From Stenotrophomonas chelatiphaga (GTDB taxonomy: Bacteria; Pseudomonadota; Gammaproteobacteria; Xanthomonadales; Xanthomonadaceae), in the NCBI RefSeq assembly GCF_001431535.1, contig NZ_LDJK01000013.1, forward strand, positions 26,011 through 90,010: a stretch of DNA of 64,000 nucleotides, given 5' to 3'. Position numbers and translations under genes: made by a program. The notes under the pieces were generated by a model, which was given only the letters and a program-made list of their open reading frames with translations, was not told the DNA's origin and did not search any database. Positions 45,741 through 54,563 of the stretch are shown in pieces (the stretch's first letter is position 1; each line of letters begins with the position of its first letter).

Positions 45741-45840
45741 GGACTGCTATCCCGGCTGGGCCAACGGGCACCAGCGGGACTATCGTGCGCAGCCGGGGCT
45801 GATCGCGTCCATGAGGGAATCTGTGTTTTTCCGGCTGGAG

Positions 45841-46070
45841 CGTGACGACCAACGGTCGTCACCTACCAAGCGCCAGGGCGCGAGCATGACGGCCAGCGGC
45901 CGTCACTACCGGGGCCACGGCGTGACGACCAACGGTCGTCACCTACCAAGCGCCAGGGCACGGGCATGACGGCCAGCGGCCGTCACTACCGGGGCCACGG
46001 CGTGACGACCAACGGTCGTCACCTACCAGGAGCCAAGGCGCGAGCATGACGGCCAGCGGCCGTCACTACC
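45841..46070. repeat. triplicated SMAG dimer array (80-bp period)
   Basis: Three near-identical copies starting at 45841, 45921 and 46001. Each holds GTGACGACCAACGGTCGTCA and then TGACGGCCAGCGGCCGTCAC about 46 nt later, giving six hairpins. Each dimer ends CTACC. It ends 4 nt before the stop of the flavin oxidoreductase gene. Confidence 0.92.
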
Positions 46071-46073
46071 GGG

Positions 46074-47174
46074 TCAGCGCGTTTCGAAGACGCCGCGGGC
46101 TTCGCGCGGTTCGCAGCGCAGGTACTGCGGGGCCGGCACCACGCTGTCGCCGAGTGCGGCGGCGGCGTGCCACGGCCAGCGCGGGTCGTACAGGATGCCG
46201 CGTGCCAGGGCGATGGCATCGGCATGGTTGTGGCGCAGGATCGATTCGGCCTGGTCGGGCTCGGTGATCAGGCCCACGGCGATCACCGGCATGCGGCCCT
46301 TGGCCTTGATCGCCGCGGCGAACGGCACCTGGTAGCCGGGGCCGATCTCGATCTTCTGGCGTTCGTCCAGGCCGCCGCTGGAAACATGCAGGAAGTTGCA
46401 GCCGCGCGACTCCAGGATCATCGCCACGGTCTCGGTCTGGGTGATGTCCCAGCCGCCCGCGACCCAGTCACTGGCCGAAATGCGCACGCCCACGGCGATC
46501 GACGGCGATACCGCCGCACGCACTGCGTCGTACACCTCGATCAGCAGGCGCATGCGGTTCGGCAACGGACCGCCGTAGCCATCGGTGCGCTGGTTGCTCA
46601 GCGGCGACAGGAACTGGTGCAGCAGGTAACCGTGCGCGGCGTGCAGTTCGATCAACTGGATGCCCAGGCGCTCGGCGCGGCGTGCGCTTTCGGCGAAGGC
46701 TTCGACGATGCCGGCGATCTCCGCTTCGGTCAGTTCGTGCGGGGCCGGATTGCCGGCGTGGAACGGGCGCGGGGATGGCGCGACCGGCGTCCAGCCATTG
46801 TCGTCATCGGCGGGAATCTGCTTGCCGCCTTCCCACGGACGCGACACCGATGCCTTGCGACCGGCGTGGCCAAGCTGGATGCCGATCGGCATCGTCGACC
46901 AGCGGCGCACCGTCTGCAGCACCTTGTCCAGCGCGGCTTCGGTGGCGTCGTCCCACAGCCCCAGGTCGGCATGGCTGATGCGGCCGCGCGGCTCGACGGC
47001 GGTGGCTTCCAGGATCAGCAGGCCGGCGCCGGACTGGGACAGGTTGCCCAGGTGGATGGTGTGCCAATCGGTGGCCTGGCCATTTTCGGCGGAGTACTGG
47101 CACATCGGCGCGATCACGATGCGGTTGGGCAGGGTCAGGGGCCCGAAAGTGACGGGCGACAGCAGCTGGCTCAC
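46074..47174 (-). CDS. NADH:flavin oxidoreductase (old yellow enzyme family)
   Basis: 366 aa FMN barrel enzyme of the YqjM/xenobiotic reductase class, reducing activated alkenes. LTLPNRIVIAPMCQYSAENG near 14-33 contains the redox-tuning Cys; HAAHGYLLHQFLSPLSNQRT near 177-196 and DGYGGPLPNRMRL supply substrate and FMN residues. I start at GTG 47174 (VSQLLSPVTFGPL); the frame to 47237 begins at TTG and adds residues outside the family. Confidence 0.9.
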   Translation of the reverse strand: MSQLLSPVTFGPLTLPNRIVIAPMCQYSAENGQATDWHTIHLGNLSQSGAGLLILEATAVEPRGRISHADLGLWDDATEAALDKVLQTVRRWSTMPIGIQLGHAGRKASVSRPWEGGKQIPADDDNGWTPVAPSPRPFHAGNPAPHELTEAEIAGIVEAFAESARRAERLGIQLIELHAAHGYLLHQFLSPLSNQRTDGYGGPLPNRMRLLIEVYDAVRAAVSPSIAVGVRISASDWVAGGWDITQTETVAMILESRGCNFLHVSSGGLDERQKIEIGPGYQVPFAAAIKAKGRMPVIAVGLITEPDQAESILRHNHADAIALARGILYDPRWPWHAAAALGDSVVPAPQYLRCEPREARGVFETR

Positions 47175-47250
47175 GTGGGGATTCGCAGGGGGAAAAAGAC
47201 AGGGGACTATTGCAGCGCCGATGGGGTTGGAGATCAAGCGCTGTGTTGGA

Positions 47251-48072
47251 TCACAGGATCATGCTGGTAGCGCCGAGCCATGGCGCCAGCGCTTCGGCGC
47301 AGTCGCGCTCGTCCTTGAAGGCGAGCAGTTCATCGGCACGGGTGCGGCCCCGGTTCAGTGCGGCCACCGGCAGCCCGGCCTTGGCGGCGGCCTGCACGAA
47401 GCGGAAGCCGGAATAGACCATCAGCGATGAGCCCACCACCAGCACCGCATCGGCGCGCTGCAGGTGGTCATGCACGGCCGCGACACGTTCGCGCGGAACG
47501 TTCTCACCGAAGAACACCACGTCCGGTTTCAGCAGGCCACCGCAGTGCAGGCAGTCCGGCACGTTGAAGGCGGAGAAATCGGTCTCCAGGTCGGCATCGC
47601 CATCCGGTGCGATGCCCGCTTCCAGCGCATCCCAGCCCGGGTTGGCCGCCATCAGGCGCTGCTGCAGCTCCTCGCGGCCGCTGCGCTGTTCGCAGCCCAT
47701 GCAACGCACGCGGTCCAGCCGGCCGTGCAGGTCGATCACGTTGGCACTGCCGGCACGCTGGTGCAGCACGTCCACGTTCTGGGTCAGCAGCACTTCCAGC
47801 TTGCCGCTGGCTTCCAGCGCGGCCAGCGCGTGATGGGTGCCATTGGGCACGGCGTGGCCGAAGCGCGGCCAGCCGACCAGGCTGCGCGCCCAGTAGCGCT
47901 GGCGGGTGGCCGGTTCGGCCATGAAGGCCTGGTAGGTCACCGGCGGGGTGCGTTTCCACTGACCGTCGGTATCGCGGTAATCCGGAATACCCGAGGCGGT
48001 GCTGCAACCGGCGCCGGTCAGCACGAACAGGCGGCGGGCGCGCGTGATGAAATCGGTCAGCGGCTGGCTCAT
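47251..48072 (-). CDS. NAD-dependent protein deacetylase (sirtuin)
   Basis: 273 aa class II Sir2. GAGCSTASGIPDYRD at 20-34 binds NAD, TQNVDVLHQRAG at 97-108, catalytic His in DLHGRLDRVRC at about 116, and four zinc cysteines in CMGC (124-127) and CLHC (174-177). It removes acetyl groups from protein lysines. It lies between the flavin oxidoreductase and the thioesterase on the same strand. Confidence 0.92.
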   Translation of the reverse strand: MSQPLTDFITRARRLFVLTGAGCSTASGIPDYRDTDGQWKRTPPVTYQAFMAEPATRQRYWARSLVGWPRFGHAVPNGTHHALAALEASGKLEVLLTQNVDVLHQRAGSANVIDLHGRLDRVRCMGCEQRSGREELQQRLMAANPGWDALEAGIAPDGDADLETDFSAFNVPDCLHCGGLLKPDVVFFGENVPRERVAAVHDHLQRADAVLVVGSSLMVYSGFRFVQAAAKAGLPVAALNRGRTRADELLAFKDERDCAEALAPWLGATSMIL

Positions 48073-48116
48073 ACCCGCTCAGATGGGGGCAGCCCGGCCC
48101 CCGTGCAAGCGCCGGC

Positions 48117-48530
48117 TCAGGCGTCCGGCGCGGCTTCAGGCAATGCCGGGACCGCAGTGGGATGGCCTTCGTCATCCAGCGCGATCATCACGAAGTGGCC
48201 GCGGGTGCACAGCTTGCGCTCGCCGTTGTGCAGGTCCTCGGCTATCAGTTCCACCTGCACTTTCATCGAACTGCGGCCAACTTCCACGATACGGCCGATG
48301 GTTTCGACCATCTGGCCGATGCGGATCGGCAGCTTGAAATCGACCTGGTCGCTGCGCGCGGTGACCACGGTGCGGCGCGAGTAGCGCGCGGCGGCCAGGA
48401 ATGCAGCCTTGTCCATCCATGCCAGCGCCTGGCCACCGAACAGGGTACCCATGTGGTTGGTGTGGTTGGGGAAGACGATCTCCGCCATGCGCACTTCGAT
48501 GGGCGGCACGGTGTCGGGCTGGTCGGTCAT
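48117..48530 (-). CDS. acyl-CoA thioesterase (YciA-like)
   Basis: 137 aa hotdog-fold hydrolase of acyl-CoAs. FPNHTNHMGTLFGGQALAWM near 20-39 and the following DKAAFLAAARYSRR match YciA/BFIT-type thioesterases, including the conserved Asp after the GG. A single-domain protein probably working as a hexamer in the cytoplasm. Terminal region is disordered and Ala/Pro-rich. Confidence 0.9.
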   Translation of the reverse strand: MTDQPDTVPPIEVRMAEIVFPNHTNHMGTLFGGQALAWMDKAAFLAAARYSRRTVVTARSDQVDFKLPIRIGQMVETIGRIVEVGRSSMKVQVELIAEDLHNGERKLCTRGHFVMIALDDEGHPTAVPALPEAAPDA

Positions 48531-48547
48531 GGGGGTACCGGCATGAG

Positions 48548-48585
48548 AAAGGGACGGAGCGATTATGTCGCATCCGTCCCTTTTT
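48548..48585. terminator. intrinsic terminator between nrdB and the thioesterase gene
   Basis: AAAGGGACGGA and TCCGTCCCTTT stem with a 14-nt loop, followed by TTTTT on the + strand; the leftward transcript has only UUU. It can end nrdB transcription. Confidence 0.7.
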
Positions 48586-48617
48586 CAGTTCAGTGTCGCG
48601 CGTTGACGGGTGTGGTT

Positions 48618-48675
48618 GAGGGCCAGCGGCCGTCACTACCCCCGCTTCGCGGGCCGAGCATGGCTCGGCGCCACC
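48618..48675. repeat. SMAG-type palindromes (two units)
   Basis: GAGGGCCAGCGGCCGTCACTAC at 48618-48639 and GCCGAGCATGGCTCGGCGCC at 48653-48672, 18 nt past the nrdB stop. Confidence 0.8.
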
Positions 48676-48693
48676 ACGGTTAGGCGTTACCGA

Positions 48694-49713
48694 TCAGAAG
48701 TTCATGTCGAAGGCGACTTCGCCCTTCACGCCGACCTGGTAAGCCGAAGAACGGCGTTCGAAGAAGTTGGTCAGCTCCTGCACGTCCTGCAGTTCCATGA
48801 AGGACAGCGGGTTGCGCACGTTGTACTTCTTTTCCATGCCCAGGCGGTGGAAATGGTTGTCGGCGCAGTGCTGCAGGTACTGGCGCATGTCGCGGGTGGA
48901 AATACCCGCCACGCCACCGGACAGCACGTCTTCGGCGAACTGCACTTCGCACTCGATCGCTTCGGCCAGCATGTCATACACCTGCTGCTTCATCGCATCG
49001 TCGAACAGGTCCGGCTCTTCTTCGCGGATCACGTCCACGCACTCGAAGGCGAACTCCATGTGCGCGCTTTCATCGCGGAACACCCAGTTGGTGCCCGACG
49101 CCAGGCCGTTGAGCAGGCCACGCGAACGGAAGTAGTACACGTAGGCGAACGCGGCGAAGAAGAACAGGCCTTCGATGCAGGCGGCGAAGCAGATCTGGTT
49201 GAGCAGGAACTGGCGGCGCTGGTCGCGCGTTTCGATCCGGCGCAGGTCCTGGATGGAATCGATCCACTTGAAGCAGAAGTCGGCCTTCTTCTTGATCGAA
49301 TCGATGTTCTCCACCGCGGCGAAGGCTTTGACGCGCTCGTCCGGATCCGGCAGGTAGTTGTCCAGCAGGGTCAGGTAGAACTGCACGTGCAGCGCTTCTT
49401 CGTACAGCTGGCGCGACAGGTACATGCGCGCTTCGGGCGCATTGAGGTGCTGGTACAGGTTCAGCACCAGGTTGTTGGACACGATCGAATCGCCGGTGGC
49501 GAAGAACGCGACCAGACGGTGGATCAGGTGGCGATCGGCCGGCGACATCTTCGAATGCAGGTCGCTGATGTCGATCTGGAAGTTGATCTCTTCCACCGTC
49601 CAGGTGTTCTTGATCGCGTTCCGGTACATCTCGTAGAACTGCGAGTAGCGCATCGGACGCAGGGTCAGTTCGAAACCTGGGTCGAGCAGCATCTGGTTGG
49701 GTTTATCGGCCAT
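48694..49713 (-). CDS. nrdB: class Ia ribonucleotide reductase beta subunit
   Basis: Radical-generating subunit making deoxyribonucleotides with NrdA. 339 aa. Iron ligands and radical Tyr are in YEEALHVQFYLTLLDNY: ExxH at 106-109 and Tyr113, equivalent to Y122 of E. coli. The second ligand set is in RDESAHMEFAFE. The longer frame to 49749 is ignored because AAGGA precedes the ATG at 49713. It lies 81 nt after nrdA with a SMAG palindrome in between. Confidence 0.95.
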   Translation of the reverse strand: MADKPNQMLLDPGFELTLRPMRYSQFYEMYRNAIKNTWTVEEINFQIDISDLHSKMSPADRHLIHRLVAFFATGDSIVSNNLVLNLYQHLNAPEARMYLSRQLYEEALHVQFYLTLLDNYLPDPDERVKAFAAVENIDSIKKKADFCFKWIDSIQDLRRIETRDQRRQFLLNQICFAACIEGLFFFAAFAYVYYFRSRGLLNGLASGTNWVFRDESAHMEFAFECVDVIREEEPDLFDDAMKQQVYDMLAEAIECEVQFAEDVLSGGVAGISTRDMRQYLQHCADNHFHRLGMEKKYNVRNPLSFMELQDVQELTNFFERRSSAYQVGVKGEVAFDMNF

Positions 49714-49740
49714 GGTGATTCCTTGTTTCACGGCGACAAC

Positions 49741-49763
49741 GCCGAGCATGGCTCGGCGCTACC
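49741..49763. repeat. SMAG-type palindrome between nrdA and nrdB
   Basis: GCCGAGCATGGCTCGGCGCT followed by ACC (GGTAGC on the minus strand), in the spacer between two subunit genes of one enzyme. Confidence 0.8.
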
Positions 49764-49794
49764 GCTTCTACGATGATGTGACGGAGCGTGCCGA

Positions 49795-52191
49795 TTACTG
49801 GCACGCCTCGCAGCTTTCCGGATTTTCCAGCGAGCAGGCGATGGCATCGACCGGATCGACGGCGGCCACGTGGCTGCTGACGGTGGTCTTGGCGATCTTG
49901 GTGGCCGGACGCGAACGCAGGTAATAGGTGGTCTTGATGCCCTGCTTCCAGGCGTACATGTACATGGACGACATCGCGCCGATGTTCGGGCTTTCCATGA
50001 ACAGGTTGAGCGAGGCGGACTGGTCGATGAAGGCACCGCGGTCGGCGGCCATGTCGATCAGCGAACGCATCGGCAGTTCCCATGCGGTGCGGTACACGTG
50101 GCGCAGCGTTTCCGGGATCTGGGCGATGCCCTGGATGGAACCGTCGGCCAGCTTGATCGCATCGCGCATTTCCGGCGTCCAGTGGCCCAGCTTCTTCAGC
50201 TCGGTCACCAGGTAACGGTTGATCTGCAGGAAATCGCCGGACAGCGTCTCGCGCTTGAACAGGTTGGACACCTGCGGTTCCACGCACTCGTAGCAGCCGG
50301 CGATGGAGGCGATGGTGGCGGTCGGGGCGATCGCGATCATCAGCGAGTTGCGCAGGCCGTGTTCCTTGATCCGCTCACGCAGGGCGTCCCAGCGCGCAGT
50401 GTCTTCCGGCACCACGTTCCAGGCATCGAACTGCAGCTCGCCGCTGGCCGCACGGGTGTCGGCGAAGGACGGGTGCTTGCCACGTTCCTGGGCCAGTTCG
50501 ACCGAGGTTTCCAGCGCGTGGAAGTAGATGGTCTCGGCGATCTTCTTCGACAGCGCGCGGGCTTCGGCACTGTCGAAGGCCAGGCGCTTGCGGAAGAACA
50601 CGTCCTGCAGGCCCATGCAGCCCAGGCCGACCGGACGCCAGCGCAGGTTGCCGCGGCGTGCCGATTCGATCGGGTAGAAGTTCAGGTCGATCACGCGGTC
50701 CAGCTGGCGGATCGCCAGGCGCACGGTGTCGGCCAGCTTGTCGAAATCGAACTCGCCGTGGCCGTCGAAATGGTTGCCCAGGTTGATCGAGCCCAGGTTG
50801 CACACCGCGGTCTCTTCGGCCGAGGTGACTTCCAGGATTTCGGTGCACAGGTTGGACAGGTGGATCACGTTGCCCGGACGCAGGGTCTGGTTGCTGGCGC
50901 GGTTGCACTTGTCCTTGAAGGTCATCCAGCCGTTGCCGGTCTCGGCCAGGGTGCGCATCATCCGCGAGTACAGCTTGCGTGCGGAGATGGTGCGGTTGGC
51001 CTTGCCCTGCGCTTCGGCCTGCAGGTACGCCGCTTCGAAGGCGTCGCCGAACAGGTCGGTGAATTCGGGGACCACGCGCGGATCGAACAGCGACCATTCC
51101 TGGTCGGCCTCGACGCGCTTCATGAACAGGTCCGGGATCCAGTTGGCCAGGTTCAGGTTGTGCGCACGGCGCGATTCGTCACCGGTGTTGTCACGCAGCT
51201 CGAGGAAGTCCTCGATGTCGGCGTGCCAGCTTTCCAGGTACACACAGGCCGCGCCCTTGCGCTTGCCACCCTGGTTCACCGCGGCCACCGAGGAATCCAT
51301 GGTCTTCAGCCACGGCACGATGCCGTTGGAATGGCCGTTGGTGGACTTGATCAGCGAGCCACGCGAACGCACGCGGGTGTAGCTGACGCCGATACCGCCG
51401 CTGAACTTGGACAGCTGGGCGATGTCGCCGTACTTGGAGTAGATGGATTCCAGCGAATCCTGCGGCGAATCCAGCAGGAAGCAGGACGACAGCTGCTCGT
51501 GGGTGGTACCCGAGTTGAACAGCGTCGGCGAGGACGGCAGGTAATCCAGGTTGCCCATGCGCTTGTACAGCGCCAGGGTCTCGGCCACGTCTTCGCTCAG
51601 CGCGCTGGCGATGCGCAGGAAGAACTGCTGCGGGGTCTCGATCACCTTGCGGGTGTGCGGATGGCGCAGCAGGTAGCGGTCGTACAGGGTACGCAGGCCG
51701 AAGTAATCGAAGTTCAGGTCCAGCGTCGGATCGATCGCATCGTTGAGCTTGCGTGCGTTGATCTGCACGAAGCCCAGCAGGCGGTCGTTGATCAGGCCCA
51801 CTTCGTGGCCACGGCCGACCGACTGCGAGAACGCGTGGATCTCCTGGTTGGACACTTCCTTGGCGATGAAGTTGGCCAGCAGGCGCGCGGCCAGGCGGCC
51901 GTACTCGGGCTCTTCACCGATCAGCAGGGCGGAGGTGCGGATGGACAGCTCATCCAGCTCCTGCGTGGTGGCGCCGTTGTACAGGCCGGAGATGGTGCGG
52001 GTGGCCACGCGCATCGGATCGACCGAATGCAGGCCTTCGGAGGAACGCTGCACCGCGCGGACGATCTTGTTCAGGTCCACCAGCTCGGTCGTACCGTTGC
52101 GCTTGGTCACACTCATGGTGTTGGCAGTCGGCGGCGACGTAAGCAGGAACTCGCTTTCCTTGTCGATGGTGGCGCTGTTTTCGGTGGTCAC
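49795..52191 (-). CDS. nrdA: class Ia ribonucleotide reductase alpha subunit
   Basis: Catalytic subunit. 798 aa. N-terminal ATP-cone for allosteric control (about 25-115, TMSVTKRNGTTELVDLNKIV), active-site cysteines in LSSCFLLDSP and in NLCTEILEVTSAEETAVCNL, and a C-terminal redox pair in NPESCEACQ. The start is GTG at 52191 with AGAGGA upstream. A cobalamin riboswitch lies in its leader, so expression should fall when B12 is present. Confidence 0.96.
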   Translation of the reverse strand: MTTENSATIDKESEFLLTSPPTANTMSVTKRNGTTELVDLNKIVRAVQRSSEGLHSVDPMRVATRTISGLYNGATTQELDELSIRTSALLIGEEPEYGRLAARLLANFIAKEVSNQEIHAFSQSVGRGHEVGLINDRLLGFVQINARKLNDAIDPTLDLNFDYFGLRTLYDRYLLRHPHTRKVIETPQQFFLRIASALSEDVAETLALYKRMGNLDYLPSSPTLFNSGTTHEQLSSCFLLDSPQDSLESIYSKYGDIAQLSKFSGGIGVSYTRVRSRGSLIKSTNGHSNGIVPWLKTMDSSVAAVNQGGKRKGAACVYLESWHADIEDFLELRDNTGDESRRAHNLNLANWIPDLFMKRVEADQEWSLFDPRVVPEFTDLFGDAFEAAYLQAEAQGKANRTISARKLYSRMMRTLAETGNGWMTFKDKCNRASNQTLRPGNVIHLSNLCTEILEVTSAEETAVCNLGSINLGNHFDGHGEFDFDKLADTVRLAIRQLDRVIDLNFYPIESARRGNLRWRPVGLGCMGLQDVFFRKRLAFDSAEARALSKKIAETIYFHALETSVELAQERGKHPSFADTRAASGELQFDAWNVVPEDTARWDALRERIKEHGLRNSLMIAIAPTATIASIAGCYECVEPQVSNLFKRETLSGDFLQINRYLVTELKKLGHWTPEMRDAIKLADGSIQGIAQIPETLRHVYRTAWELPMRSLIDMAADRGAFIDQSASLNLFMESPNIGAMSSMYMYAWKQGIKTTYYLRSRPATKIAKTTVSSHVAAVDPVDAIACSLENPESCEACQ

Positions 52192-52344
52192 GGCGGTGGT
52201 CCTCTGGGCGTGAGATGGGATGCACGGCGCGCCTGGGCAGGCACGTCCCGGTGCGGATCAATCCAAGGATGAAAGAAGGGCGTCGCACAAGGCGCGACAG
52301 CGACGGAAAGCCCGCACACCGCACCCTGCAAAACCTGTCATCCG
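52192..52344 (-). promoter_or_regulatory. nrdA leader, expression platform
   Basis: About 150 nt between aptamer and GTG. Contains GTCGC-N7-GCGAC at 52283-52299. No clear U-run terminator, so control may be at translation. The ribosome site is AGAGGA just before the start. Confidence 0.4.
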
Positions 52345-52490
52345 ATCAGAGATCACGCAGCCAGTGCCGCACATGTGCACATGCGGCTGTCGGCAAGACG
52401 GAAAGGCTCCCGAAAGTACCGTTGCGGGGCAGTGCCGGACTCCCTGCGGGCAGGGGTCCAGGCTTCCCGTCCGTGCCCTCGACTTGTGGT
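52345..52490 (-). ncRNA. cobalamin riboswitch of nrdAB
   Basis: Read on the minus strand: ACGGGAAGCCTGG at about 52470-52458, then AGTCCGG and the B12 box GGCACTGCCCCGCAACGGTA (52436-52417), then a GCCGCATGTGCACATGTGCGGC hairpin and CACTGGCTGC. The canonical core GCAACGGTA is exact. The later GGGAAG and GAGTC-type segments are not evident, so it may be a compact variant. Confidence 0.75.
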
Positions 52491-52746
52491 CGAAGACACC
52501 GACGGCCACAAGATAGTGGGGGTAAGGGGGTCCGTCAACGCCAAATGTAGGGATTTCTCCTAATCCCTTGCAGCGCAAGGATCAGCGCTTTCGACCCCGC
52601 CCGGCCGCGGCGGCACCCGCCAGAAACGGGTGCGCAGTCAAGGCCGCAGGGCACGATTCTGGCGTGACAGCGGGTCGCGATCAACGCAACAGTGACCCTC
52701 ACGCAGCGTGCACGAAGCTGGCTGGGGAGGCCGGGTGGCGGGGGAC
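52491..52746. promoter_or_regulatory. nrdA promoter region and zapE 3' flank
   Basis: Holds CCACAAGATAGTGG at 52506-52519, which resembles an NrdR box. A weaker CCAAATGTAGGG lies at 52541-52552, about three helical turns upstream. CCTTGCGCTGCAAGG (minus strand) at 52566-52580 can form a hairpin. The rest, to the zapE stop, shows no gene. Confidence 0.35.
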
Positions 52747-53847
52747 TCAGGCTTTGTGCGCGGTACCCAGGTACTCCGCGCTCTGCATTTCGATCAGGCG
52801 CGAGGCGGTGCGCTCGAAGGCGCCCTGCAGGCGGTTGCCGGTATACAGTTCGACCGGCGAGGTGCTGGCGGTGCAGACCAGGTTGACGTGGCGGTCGTAC
52901 AGTTCGTCGATCAGGTTGACGAAGCGCCGTGCGGCGTCTTCGTTGTTGCGGTCGAAGACGGGGATGCCGCCCAGCAGCACGGTGTTGAACTCCTGCGCGA
53001 TCTCGATGTAATCCGAGGGCCCGCGCGGGCCTTCGCACAGCGCCGGGAAATCGAACCAGGCGATGCTCTTGCCGCGCCCGCGCACCGGGATCTTGCGGCC
53101 TTCGATCTCGATGTTGCCGGCCTTCGCCGGCTGTCCACCGCTGAGGTCGGCCCAGCGGCTGGCCAGCCAGTCATCGCTGTCGGCCGCCAGCGGCGCGCGG
53201 TACACCGGCGAACGCGTGAGCGCGCGCATGCGGTAGTCCTCGGTGCCTTCGGCGTACAGTTCCACGCAGTAACGCTGCAGCAGGTCGATGGCCGGCAGGA
53301 AGCTGTCGCGCTGCAGGCCGTTGAGGTACAGGTTTTCCACCGCCGTGTTGGAGGTGGTCACCAGGGTCACGCCCTCGGCGAACAGGCGCTCCAGCAGGCG
53401 CGCCAGCAGCATCGCATCGCCGATGTCGGTGACGAAGAATTCGTCCAGCACCAGCACGCGCAGCTTGCTGCGCCACTCCTGTGCGATCTTCGCCAGTGGA
53501 TCGCTCTGCCCCTGGTGCTCGCGCAGGCGTTCGTGGATGCCGCGCATGAAACGGTGGAAGTGCGTGCGGTACTTCTGCTGGATCGGCAGCCCGTCGTAGA
53601 ACAGGTCCACCAGGAAAGTCTTGCCGCGACCGACGCCGCCCCAGAAATACAGGCCCTTGACCGCTTCGGGCTTCTTGAAGAACGACGACAACCGGTCCAG
53701 CCAGCCGTCGTCAGCATCTTCCAGCAGCGCCAGGTGGATGCGGTCCAGTTCGGCCAGCGCGGCGTGCTGGGCCGGGTCATCCTGCCATTCGCCGCGCGCC
53801 ACGCCTTCGGCATAGCGCCGCGAAGGGGTCATCACCGCCTCGCTCAT
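52747..53847 (-). CDS. zapE: cell division protein ZapE (AFG1-like ATPase)
   Basis: 366 aa P-loop ATPase that associates with the Z-ring and modulates FtsZ bundling. Walker A GGVGRGKTFLVDLFY near 69-83, Walker B in LRVLVLDEFFVTDIGDAML near 126-144, and VTLVTTSNTAVENLYLNGLQ as sensor region. Length and motifs match the AFG1/ZapE family. The ATGA overlap at 53844-53847 couples it to the alpha/beta hydrolase gene transcribed just after it... in operon order it precedes no other gene, being downstream of 54518-53844. Confidence 0.93.
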   Translation of the reverse strand: MSEAVMTPSRRYAEGVARGEWQDDPAQHAALAELDRIHLALLEDADDGWLDRLSSFFKKPEAVKGLYFWGGVGRGKTFLVDLFYDGLPIQQKYRTHFHRFMRGIHERLREHQGQSDPLAKIAQEWRSKLRVLVLDEFFVTDIGDAMLLARLLERLFAEGVTLVTTSNTAVENLYLNGLQRDSFLPAIDLLQRYCVELYAEGTEDYRMRALTRSPVYRAPLAADSDDWLASRWADLSGGQPAKAGNIEIEGRKIPVRGRGKSIAWFDFPALCEGPRGPSDYIEIAQEFNTVLLGGIPVFDRNNEDAARRFVNLIDELYDRHVNLVCTASTSPVELYTGNRLQGAFERTASRLIEMQSAEYLGTAHKA

Positions 53848-54518
53848 GCCGCCGGGTCCGCTTGCAGCGGCAGCCAGCGCTTCACCCCGTGGGTGATCGC
53901 TCCACGCAGGTCGATCAGCTTGCGATGGAAGAAATGGCTGGTGTCGGGCATGCGCACCAGCTCATGCGGCGCGTCCACGCTGTCCAGCCAGTCGTACACC
54001 GCCTGCGGATCGACGATCTCGTCCTGCTCGCCCTGGATCACCAGCCACTGTGCCGGCGGCTGGATGCCACCGAAGTCCCAGCGCCCGGCCGGCGGGGCGA
54101 TCGATACCAACGCCTGCGGCTGCACGTCCGCAGTGACCTTCAAGGAAACGAAGGCACCGAAACTGAAGCCCACCAGCCACAGCTGGTGATCCGGGCGCTG
54201 TTCGCGCACCCACGCCACCACGGCCTTCAGGTCGTCCTGTTCGCCGTTGCCGTGGTCGAAGCTGCCGGCCGATTCGCCGACGCTGCGGAAGTTGAAGCGC
54301 ACGGTGGTCACGCCGAGGTCGCGCAGCGTGTTGGCGGCCATGGTGACCACCTTGTTGTGCATCGTGCCGCCTTCGGTGGACAGCGGGTGGCAGACGATGG
54401 CGGTCACCGGCTGGGCCGGCACCTCCGGCTTGGGCAGATCAACGGCGACGTCCAGCGGACCAACCGGTCCGGCAAGCACGAGGGTGTCCGACTGCGGGGG
54501 GAAAGGAGGATTGCGCAT
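53844..54518 (-). CDS. alpha/beta hydrolase
   Basis: 224 aa. VTAIVCHPLSTEGGTMHNKV near 38-57 forms the oxyanion region, LVGFSFGAFVS near 113-123 is the nucleophile elbow (GFSFG with Ser), acid in GEQDEIVDP near 168-176 and His in PDTSHFFH near 192-199. It belongs to the short alpha/beta hydrolases related to YcjY/Atu1826-type proteins. Substrate unknown. The ATG at 54518 is used (GAAAGGAGG upstream); its stop overlaps the zapE start by 4 nt. Confidence 0.85.
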   Translation of the reverse strand: MRNPPFPPQSDTLVLAGPVGPLDVAVDLPKPEVPAQPVTAIVCHPLSTEGGTMHNKVVTMAANTLRDLGVTTVRFNFRSVGESAGSFDHGNGEQDDLKAVVAWVREQRPDHQLWLVGFSFGAFVSLKVTADVQPQALVSIAPPAGRWDFGGIQPPAQWLVIQGEQDEIVDPQAVYDWLDSVDAPHELVRMPDTSHFFHRKLIDLRGAITHGVKRWLPLQADPAA

Positions 54519-54563
54519 GGCAACATGATAGCGTCCCCCACCCGTCCCCTGCTCCCGGCCCCC

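Noticed and set aside
45259..45852. 197-aa frame covering the antitoxin leader
   Set aside because: Overlaps the antitoxin gene in another frame and translates a region explained better as structured RNA.
45841..46070. CRISPR array
   Set aside because: Repeats are themselves palindromic pairs, 80-bp period, spacers almost identical and no cas genes nearby; this is a REP array.
49870..52272. 800-aa + strand frame opposite nrdA
   Set aside because: Mirror of the NrdA coding sequence, composition without domain signatures.
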